Source of the DNA: Clostridiales bacterium
GTDB lineage: Bacteria; Bacillota; Clostridia; Oscillospirales; Butyricicoccaceae
Length of the DNA stretch: 6,525 nt
Direction: 5' to 3'
NCBI GenBank assembly: GCA_026419635.1
Contig: JANZZB010000087.1
Coordinates: forward strand, 1 to 6,525
Position numbers and translations under genes: made by a program. A model generated the notes under the pieces. It ran no database searches, had not been told where the DNA came from, and was given only the letters and a program-made list of their open reading frames with translations. Of this stretch, positions 1 to 4,620 are shown in pieces (the stretch's first letter is position 1; each line of letters starts with the position of its first letter).

Positions 1-313
1 TGGTGTAACAATTTAAGATCCAAGAAAGTTCCGCATGTGCGGAAACGTGACTCTGAATAAACAGAATATTTTTTTCCGGATCAAGCCCGCAGGCGACAAG
101 CTGAGCTAAAACTTCAAGAGTTTGCTGTCTAAGGCTTGAAGGGTCCTGACGGACGGTGATTGCATGCATATCGACAACACAATATAAACAATCGTAATCA
201 TCCTGCAATAGTACCCAGTTTTTAATAGCGCCCAGATAGTTTCCGAGGGTTAATTTTCCGCTCGGCTGGACACCGCTGAAAATTCGTTTTTTCTGTTCTG
301 CTTTTATATCCAT
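1..313 (-). CDS. trpS: Tryptophan--tRNA ligase, N-terminal part (cut by window edge)
   Basis: This is the start of tryptophanyl-tRNA synthetase, the cytoplasmic class I enzyme that charges tRNA-Trp. I translated 104 codons leftward from ATG at 313. The protein shows the family N-terminus: IFSGVQPSGKLTLGNYLGA at residues 11-29, with the TLGN form of the class I HIGH signature at 22-25. DMHAITV follows at 48-54, then LDPEKNILFIQSHV at 77-90, an arrangement shared with Bacillus-type TrpRS. The family is about 330 residues long, so roughly one third is present; the KMSKS loop lies outside the window. A GGAG ribosome binding site (320-323) sits six bases before the ATG. The gene follows the aminotransferase on the same strand with a gap of about 100 bases and no evident terminator, so co-transcription is likely (inference). 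Confidence 0.96.
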   Translation of the reverse strand, partial: MDIKAEQKKRIFSGVQPSGKLTLGNYLGAIKNWVLLQDDYDCLYCVVDMHAITVRQDPSSLRQQTLEVLAQLVACGLDPEKNILFIQSHVSAHAELSWILNCYT

Positions 314-413
314 TATAAGCTCCGTGCAATACCGCGCATAAACCTTAGAACATAGACATCAAAGTAGATGCGACAGTTCCCGCAAAATATGACGTGCGGT
401 TCGCCATATATTT

Positions 414-1604
414 TTATTTCAGGTATTGATTTAACGCTTCGCTCATCAGTTTAACGCCTTTTATGATTTGCTCTTTTGACGGCATGGAATAATTTAAACG
501 AATCGCAGGGCAAACTGCGCGATCGTCAACCATAAAGGTTGAACCGGGAACAGCTGCCACTTTTTTGTCGGAAAACAGCTTGCAAAGCGCAACGCCATCC
601 GAACCGGCAGGGAGCTGACACCAAAGGAAAATACCGCCGTCGGGACGAGTGTAGCTTACCCGTTTATCAAAATTCTGATCAAGCTCAGACAGCATCAGAT
701 CTCGTTTCGAACGGTAAAGATTCCGAATTTCTTCAATATGTTTGTCAAGATCGCAGTTTTTTAAATATTCAGCAACGAGCATGCTGAAGAATTGGTTGGT
801 ATGCACGTCGGATACTTGTTTAGCGACTACCATTTTATCGATGACTTGTTTTGGACCAATGGCAAATCCCATACGTATTCCAGGCGACAGAATTTTGGAA
901 TAAGAACCAGCGTAGAGTACCAACCCTTCTGTATCAAGACTTTTAATCGGAGGAACGTATTCCCCAGAGTAACGCAATTCAAAATAGGGGTTGTCTTCAA
1001 GAATCATGACATTATATTTTGAAGCAAGCGCGAGCATCGTCTTTCTGCGTTCGAGATTCATAGTACGGCCGGATGGATTTTGGAAAGTAGGAATAATATA
1101 AATAAATTTTACATTTTTTTCTGTTTTTAAAGAATGCTCAAGCGCATCCATTTTCATGCCGCCTTCATCGGAATCAATGCCGACAAGTTTAACATTATAA
1201 GATCGAAACGCATTTAAAGCACCAATAAAGCTCGGATTTTCACAAAAAATAACGTCGCCCTCGTTAACCATTACTTTTGTAAACAGTTCAATTGCCTGCT
1301 GTCCGCCGCTGGTAATAATCAATGAGTCGTCCGATGTTCCAACCTGATATTTTTCTTTTAATCGTTTTGCTGTAAGCTCCCTGAGAGGCATAAACCCTTC
1401 GGTGATGCCGTATTGCAATGCGCCGGCTGCATTTGTTTCAAATAGACGTTCTGCAATTTTAGACATTTCTTTCGCAGGAAAAGTCTCCGGATCCGGATTT
1501 CCGCCGGCAAAGGAGATGACCTCGGGATTTTCAAGAACCTTAAAAATTTCCCGGATGGCAGACGGCTTAAGCGTCGATATCTTGTCAGAAAAGGGATAAT
1601 TCAT
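414..1604 (-). CDS. PLP-dependent class I/II aminotransferase (LysN/2-aminoadipate aminotransferase-like)
   Basis: This is a 396-residue cytoplasmic fold-type I aminotransferase, full length for the family. Visible landmarks are ISFAGGNPDPETFP (30-43), the SGGQQA cofactor-phosphate loop (99-104), QNPSG with Asn176, EDNPY with Asp204 and Tyr207, and SYSKILSPGIRMGF. In that last motif Lys237 should form the Schiff base with PLP and Arg244 should bind its phosphate. Arg369 in AIRLNYS should bind the substrate carboxylate. The overall pattern resembles the aminotransferase domain of MocR regulators and LysN/AadAT/KAT-II enzymes, but there is no N-terminal HTH domain. The exact amino donor (aromatic, branched-chain or aminoadipate) cannot be read from the sequence. 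GGGAGGAG (1609-1616) lies four bases before the ATG and fixes the start. Downstream on the same strand is trpS. Confidence 0.93.
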   Translation of the reverse strand: MNYPFSDKISTLKPSAIREIFKVLENPEVISFAGGNPDPETFPAKEMSKIAERLFETNAAGALQYGITEGFMPLRELTAKRLKEKYQVGTSDDSLIITSGGQQAIELFTKVMVNEGDVIFCENPSFIGALNAFRSYNVKLVGIDSDEGGMKMDALEHSLKTEKNVKFIYIIPTFQNPSGRTMNLERRKTMLALASKYNVMILEDNPYFELRYSGEYVPPIKSLDTEGLVLYAGSYSKILSPGIRMGFAIGPKQVIDKMVVAKQVSDVHTNQFFSMLVAEYLKNCDLDKHIEEIRNLYRSKRDLMLSELDQNFDKRVSYTRPDGGIFLWCQLPAGSDGVALCKLFSDKKVAAVPGSTFMVDDRAVCPAIRLNYSMPSKEQIIKGVKLMSEALNQYLK

Positions 1605-1642
1605 TTTGCTCCTCCCATTTTATATAAACATATTGAATTTTC

Positions 1643-1671
1643 ATTATATTTTATCATTTATCTTATGTTCA
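1643..1671 (-). promoter_or_regulatory. Sigma-A-type promoter for the aminotransferase(-trpS) unit
   Basis: On the minus strand TGAACA (1666-1671, four of six matches to TTGACA) is followed after exactly 17 bases by TATAAT (1643-1648, a perfect -10). Transcription would start near 1636, about 30 bases before the aminotransferase ATG. The match is by eye; the region is AT-rich, which raises the chance of a false -10. Confidence 0.55.
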
Positions 1672-1724
1672 TGCAATGTTTGCATTTCATGTATAGTTTT
1701 TTCTCTACTGGAAAAACTGAGGGA

Positions 1725-1732
1725 AAAGGAGG
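1725..1732 (+). promoter_or_regulatory. Ribosome binding site deciding the ypeB start
   Basis: AAAGGAGG lies ten bases before the ATG at 1743. The frame is also open from an ATG at 1665, but that would place this near-perfect Shine-Dalgarno inside the gene and add 26 residues in front of the membrane anchor. The site therefore argues for initiation at 1743. Confidence 0.8.
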
Positions 1733-1742
1733 CATTCGGAGC

Positions 1743-3089
1743 ATGACTCGCAAAAATACAGTTCGTTTAATAAGCTTCACAGTAGCTTTTTGTGTAGTAA
1801 CTCTAGGTTTTGCAATCGCTGGCTGGAGGCAGGCAACTTTATATCAAAGATATTTGGAATACGGTAATCAGAGAGCGTTTTCCAATTTGGTTACGAGTAT
1901 ATCAAATCTGGATAGTGCACTTCAAAAAGGCGTTTATGCAAATTCTCCCTCAATGATCAGCTCGCTCGCGGCACAGATATGGCGCGAATCATCCAATGCA
2001 AAAGCGAACCTTTCTCAAATGCCGCTAAGCAATATTAATTTGGATCAAACACAGAAATTTATTTCACAAGTTGGAGAATACGGTTATACGGTTTTGCGAA
2101 AAGCATCGTCGGGCGAATTACTTAGCGATGAGGACAGAAAAATAATTCGTTCGCTTTCTAAAACCGCGGACAAGCTGGCTATGGAGCTTGAGGAAGTAAA
2201 AACAAAATATGATGCGGGCTCCTTAAAATTGGGGCAGAATCAGACGCAAAAAACATTTTCTGCTAAAGCTGCGGATAGTACGTCCGATGGTGGTTTTGAC
2301 GGAATTGAGAAAAATTTTCCGGAATATGCAGCACTTATTTACGATGGACCGTACTCCGACCATATTGAAAAAATGGAGCCTGTCTTTATCAAAGGAAAAC
2401 CGGATATAACGGAAGCGGAAGCAAAGAAAAAAGCGGCGAATTTCTTAAAAACCGAACCTGATAAAATCAAATCCAGCGGCTCGTCAAATGGAAAAATCAA
2501 AACGTATACTTTTTATTTGGAGTCAAAAGAAGGAGAAATATCGGTTGAGATTACGAAAGCGGGAGGATATATTCTGCAGGCTACCGATTCCCGAGCGGGG
2601 GGAGAAAAAAAGATTTCAGCCGAAGACGCGGTAAAAAGAGCGGCATCTATATTAAATTCGCTTGGATTTCCGAACATGAAAGAAAGTTATCATACTGAAT
2701 ATGACAATGTTGTCACTGTCAATTTTGCCGCAACGGTAAAGAACGTGATTTGTTATCCTGATTTAATAAAAGTTTCCGTATCCTTAAATGATGGCTCGCT
2801 CCGAAGCATTGATGCTTACGGATATATTATGAATCATAAAGAACGTAATTTGCCTGCACCCACAGTATCCATGGACGTAGCATCCAAAAATGTAAACAAT
2901 GGGCTTAAAATACTATCAAAATCGCTTGCGGTTATTCCAACAAACGGATTAAATGAAGTTTTTTGCTACGAGTTTAAATGTGCAGACGCGACCAAAAGGC
3001 ATTTTATTATCTATGTAAATGCTAAAACTGGATCGGAAGAAAATATTTTGATTTTAATTGAAAACGAAAACGGAACACTGGCTATGTAA
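1743..3089 (+). CDS. ypeB: Spore germination protein YpeB
   Basis: This is YpeB, an inner-spore-membrane protein that in Bacillus is needed to place and stabilise the cortex-lytic enzyme SleB and is processed during germination (family knowledge). From the ATG at 1743 it has 448 residues, close to the roughly 450 of Bacillus YpeB. A single N-terminal membrane segment spans about residues 8-27. It is followed by the helical N-domain, recognisable by ATLYQRYLEYGNQRAFSNL (31-49) and the DSALQKGVYANSP region. The family hallmark LIYDGPYSDHIEKMEP occurs at 198-213. Three PepSY-like units follow at about 223-282, 291-360 and 378-440. Sequence after the anchor is expected on the outer face of the inner membrane. 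It is usually the second gene of a sleB-ypeB operon; here the upstream neighbour is a divergent aminotransferase and the next gene is DUF421, so sleB is not adjacent. I could not find a convincing sigma-G promoter. Confidence 0.93.
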   Translation: MTRKNTVRLISFTVAFCVVTLGFAIAGWRQATLYQRYLEYGNQRAFSNLVTSISNLDSALQKGVYANSPSMISSLAAQIWRESSNAKANLSQMPLSNINLDQTQKFISQVGEYGYTVLRKASSGELLSDEDRKIIRSLSKTADKLAMELEEVKTKYDAGSLKLGQNQTQKTFSAKAADSTSDGGFDGIEKNFPEYAALIYDGPYSDHIEKMEPVFIKGKPDITEAEAKKKAANFLKTEPDKIKSSGSSNGKIKTYTFYLESKEGEISVEITKAGGYILQATDSRAGGEKKISAEDAVKRAASILNSLGFPNMKESYHTEYDNVVTVNFAATVKNVICYPDLIKVSVSLNDGSLRSIDAYGYIMNHKERNLPAPTVSMDVASKNVNNGLKILSKSLAVIPTNGLNEVFCYEFKCADATKRHFIIYVNAKTGSEENILILIENENGTLAM

Positions 3090-3092
3090 AAG

Positions 3093-3116
3093 GTTGAGCT
3101 TAAAGTTGAGCTTAAA
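3093..3116 (+). repeat. Perfect 12-base tandem repeat (two copies) after ypeB
   Basis: GTTGAGCTTAAA occurs twice head to tail (3093-3104 and 3105-3116), beginning four bases after the ypeB stop codon. It lies in the 3' untranslated tail between ypeB and its terminator. No function can be read from it. Confidence 0.9.
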
Positions 3117-3243
3117 ATGGTCAGACTCCGAAAATATTAGAAAGTCCTTAGGCAGGCAGACACTTAAAAAACTATGGAATTTACGTCTGCTATTTATTCC
3201 GGTTTAAGTTTTCTGGAATGGGGCAAGATAGTAAAAACATGTA

Positions 3244-3271
3244 AAGCCTGAGATTTTTCTCAGGCTTTTTT
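3244..3271 (+). terminator. Intrinsic terminator after ypeB
   Basis: A perfect ten-base stem, AAGCCTGAGA (3244-3253) with TCTCAGGCTT (3258-3267), closes a four-base T loop. It runs into a T-tract to 3271. It should end ypeB transcription about 155 bases after the stop codon and insulate the DUF421 gene. Confidence 0.92.
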
Positions 3272-3315
3272 AGATTGTTTTCAAACTAAATCTCTGAATA
3301 ATCGGGGGTAATGTT

Positions 3316-4026
3316 ATAAAAAACGTTGGACATGTTATTGTAGAAAGTTTGGTTGCCGCAACCGTTCTTTTTATACTGGCAAGAATTATGGGTAAGAAAC
3401 AAATTTCGCAGCTTACTTTTTTTGATTATATCGTCGGAATCTCGATCGGATCGGTTGCCGGTACCATGTCGGTTCAAAAAGATATAACCATTCTTGACGG
3501 TGTTTCAAGCATGATTATTTGGTCACTGTTTCCGATCGTTTTTTACTATATTTCCAAAAACAGCATTATAGGCCGAAGATTACTCCGCGGGAAACCATCC
3601 ATTTTAATTCAAAACGGTAAAATTATTGAATCAAATCTAAAACGGGAGCGTTTCACAATTGATGACTTATTAGAAGAACTTAGAAATACAGGAGTTTTTA
3701 ATATTCAAGATGTCGAATTTGCAATACTGGAGACAAGTGGGAAACTCAGCCTATTAAAAAAAGCTTCGAAGCAGGCAGTTACAGTATCGCAGATGCAAAT
3801 TCCGGAAGAATACCAAGGACTCTGCGCCAATATTATTATAGACGGAAATATTATGAAAGATAATCTAAATCTGCTTAATCTTACGGAGCAATGGGTTTTG
3901 AACGAGTTAAAAAAAAATAATGTATCATCGATTAAAGATATACTTCTTGCAAGTGTTGATACAAACGGGAAGCTTCATATCGATTATAAAAACAAAGACC
4001 CCAAAATTTTTGACGTTTTGAGCTAA
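3316..4026 (+). CDS. DUF421 / YetF-type membrane protein, probable non-ATG start
   Basis: This is a DUF421 (YetF/YdfS-like) integral membrane protein, a family common in spore-formers. Its biochemical role is not established; some members are linked to sporulation or spore properties. The core is clear: ARIMGKKQISQLTFFDYIVG, then hydrophobic segments, then the soluble conserved domain containing RGKPSILIQNGKIIES, TIDDLLEELRNTGVFNI and DVEFAILETSGKLS. Counting from the in-frame TTG at 3349, the membrane segments fall at about residues 1-15, 25-42 and 53-68, and the soluble domain at 80-150. That TTG has no good ribosome binding site and cuts into the first membrane helix. The frame is open back to 3298. 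ATA at 3316 lies seven bases after GGGGG (3304-3308) and would give a 236-residue protein with a normal family N-terminus (KNVGHVIVESL). I chose 3316; 3349 is the conservative start. No in-frame ATG exists upstream, so an AUA start, a mutated start or a small indel is implied. Confidence 0.85.
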   Translation: MKNVGHVIVESLVAATVLFILARIMGKKQISQLTFFDYIVGISIGSVAGTMSVQKDITILDGVSSMIIWSLFPIVFYYISKNSIIGRRLLRGKPSILIQNGKIIESNLKRERFTIDDLLEELRNTGVFNIQDVEFAILETSGKLSLLKKASKQAVTVSQMQIPEEYQGLCANIIIDGNIMKDNLNLLNLTEQWVLNELKKNNVSSIKDILLASVDTNGKLHIDYKNKDPKIFDVLS

Positions 4027-4043
4027 AAACATTTTATTTAATC

Positions 4044-4071
4044 AAAAAGGCTTGCTTTTTACAGCAAGCCT
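4044..4071 (-). terminator. Intrinsic terminator of the Cys-rich small gene
   Basis: A perfect nine-base stem, AGGCTTGCT (4048-4056) with AGCAAGCCT (4063-4071), has a six-base loop. Read on the minus strand it continues into five T residues (complement of 4044-4048). On the plus strand no T-tract follows. It is therefore best assigned to the minus-strand gene at 4085-4192, 13 bases after its stop, though the hairpin may also help end the convergent DUF421 transcript. Confidence 0.8.
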
Positions 4072-4084
4072 GAAAGTATAATCA

Positions 4085-4192
4085 TTACCAAAAAAACCCG
4101 CCACAGCAGCCGCCCCAGAAGCCAAACCAAGGCGAAAAGCAGCAGGGGTTGCAGCATCTACAGCTACGGTGACGATGACGGCAGCAGCCCAT
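4085..4192 (-). CDS. Small Cys-rich basic peptide, 35 residues, putative late-sporulation gene
   Basis: I do not recognise a named family. The frame reads from ATG at 4192 to TAA at 4085. Nine of 35 residues are Cys (3, 4, 11, 13, 14, 17, 18, 29, 30), mostly in CC pairs, as in SCRCCNPCC (10-18). The N-terminal half is rich in Arg and His (RHRHR, 5-9). The C-terminal half is Gly and aromatic (W22, F23, F25, W26, F33, F34, W35). There are no acidic residues and no Lys, and no signal peptide is visible. Support for a real gene: AGGAG (4200-4204) exactly seven bases before the ATG, a T-tailed hairpin just after the stop, and a sigma-K-like promoter upstream. A 71-codon hydrophobic frame on the same strand overlaps it, but it starts inside the promoter, has no ribosome binding site and runs through the terminator hairpin. 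A disulfide-linked spore-coat component or a metal-binding peptide are both plausible (inference). A modified-peptide precursor is less likely, since no modification gene is nearby. Confidence 0.72.
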   Translation of the reverse strand: MGCCRHRHRSCRCCNPCCFSPWFGFWGGCCGGFFW

Positions 4193-4242
4193 ATAAATGC
4201 TCCTAACATATTTTGTATAGGGGAAATTTTATTCCCGCATTC

Positions 4243-4271
4243 TACAATATGCGACAATAAAGTAAACTGTG
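4243..4271 (-). promoter_or_regulatory. Candidate sigma-K promoter for the Cys-rich gene
   Basis: On the minus strand CATATTGTA (4243-4251) matches the sigma-K -10 consensus CATANNNTA at every defined base. AC (4269-4270, in CAC) stands exactly 17 bases upstream, as that consensus requires. Transcription would start near 4236, giving a leader of about 44 bases. At the start of that leader is a GGGAA/TTCCC inverted repeat (4221-4225 with 4232-4236). The -35 element is only two bases, so the match is suggestive only. Confidence 0.5.
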
Positions 4272-4296
4272 ACGACAGTAATGATGAGGTTATACT
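4269..4296 (+). promoter_or_regulatory. Candidate sigma-A-type promoter reading into the structured region
   Basis: GTGACG (4269-4274, four of six matches to TTGACA), a 16-base spacer, and TATACT (4291-4296, five of six). Transcription would begin near 4303 and meet the terminator at 4441-4473. Its -35 shares bases with the -35 of the divergent sigma-K-like promoter. Confidence 0.35.
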
Positions 4297-4302
4297 ATTT
4301 CC

Positions 4303-4473
4303 ATTTTATGCATTTATGAATAAAATTTAGTAGAGTTATATATGATTAATTTCATATACTATGAATGACATCTCAATAGACGTTAGTTTATTGAATGTCT
4401 TATTACCGTGAATGACGGGCATAAATAAAAAATATCGTTCAAGGAGAGACTTTTTAACTTGTCTCTCCTTTTT
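4303..4473 (+). ncRNA. Candidate structured small RNA or attenuated leader
   Basis: This 170-base stretch has no convincing reading frame but holds four inverted repeats in a row before a strong terminator. They are ATTTTAT/ATAAAAT (4303-4309 with 4320-4326), TATATGA/TCATATA (4339-4345 with 4352-4358), an 11-pair stem with one bulged C (4367-4378 with 4389-4399), and CCGT/ACGG (4406-4409 with 4415-4418). GAATGAC occurs at 4363-4369 and 4410-4416, with GAATGTC at 4393-4399. A possible promoter precedes it. I recognise no known riboswitch or RNA family. It could be a free small RNA or a leader of the protease gene ending in an attenuator. The AT-only stems could arise by chance; the third stem is the strongest. 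Confidence 0.3.
4441..4473 (+). terminator. Intrinsic terminator upstream of the protease gene
   Basis: AAGGAGAGAC (4441-4450) pairs perfectly with GTCTCTCCTT (4461-4470) around a ten-base loop and runs into five T residues (4469-4473). On the minus strand only two T residues follow, so it acts on plus-strand transcripts. No coding gene lies immediately upstream on that strand: DUF421 ends more than 400 bases earlier. A short transcript from about 4303 is the most natural client. Confidence 0.82.
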
Positions 4474-4549
4474 ATTTAAAAATTCTATATGTATTACGAG
4501 TCCTGAAAAATACAATTTGCGCTAAATAAAACCTCTAAATACCATATTT

Positions 4550-4558
4550 TGCTATAAT
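4550..4558 (+). promoter_or_regulatory. Extended -10 promoter of the protease gene
   Basis: TGCTATAAT (4550-4558) combines a perfect TATAAT with the TGN extension that compensates for a weak -35. No good -35 stands 16-18 bases upstream. Transcription would start near 4565, after the terminator at 4441-4473, giving a leader of about 55 bases that carries TAAGGAGG (4605-4612). Confidence 0.5.
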
Positions 4559-4620
4559 TATACGTAAAAAATGGTGTTGAGGCTTTTATTTTTTTGTCAT
4601 ATTTTAAGGAGGATCAATTC

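Noticed and set aside
539..1599. Plus-strand frames of 65-82 codons opposite the aminotransferase
   Set aside because: No family resemblance and no ribosome binding sites; they are antisense to a complete, motif-rich enzyme.
1642..1648. CATTATA as a sigma-G/F -10 box for ypeB
   Set aside because: It fits the -10 pattern, but no acceptable -35 lies 17-18 bases upstream, and the same bases form the -10 of the opposite-strand aminotransferase promoter.
1665..1742. 26-codon N-terminal extension of ypeB
   Set aside because: The AAAGGAGG site at 1725-1732 and the family's N-terminus, which begins just before the membrane segment, favour the ATG at 1743.
3095..3208. 37-codon TTG-started frame after ypeB (SLKLSLKWSDSENIRKSL region)
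   Set aside because: It has no ribosome binding site, its first codons are the 12-base tandem repeat, and I recognise no relative. A 25-codon ORF at 3174-3251 also lacks a ribosome binding site and enters the terminator stem.
3286..3477. 63-codon minus-strand frame across the DUF421 start
   Set aside because: It is antisense to the conserved DUF421 N-terminal membrane region and has no signals of its own.
4042..4257. 71-codon Ala/Val-rich hydrophobic frame on the minus strand
   Set aside because: It starts within the -10 region of the likely promoter, has no ribosome binding site at either ATG, and runs through the terminator hairpin. The overlapping Cys-rich frame has all the expected signals.
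4415..4525. Plus-strand ORF starting ATGACGGGC through the 4441-4473 hairpin
   Set aside because: It would translate through a strong intrinsic terminator and has no ribosome binding site.
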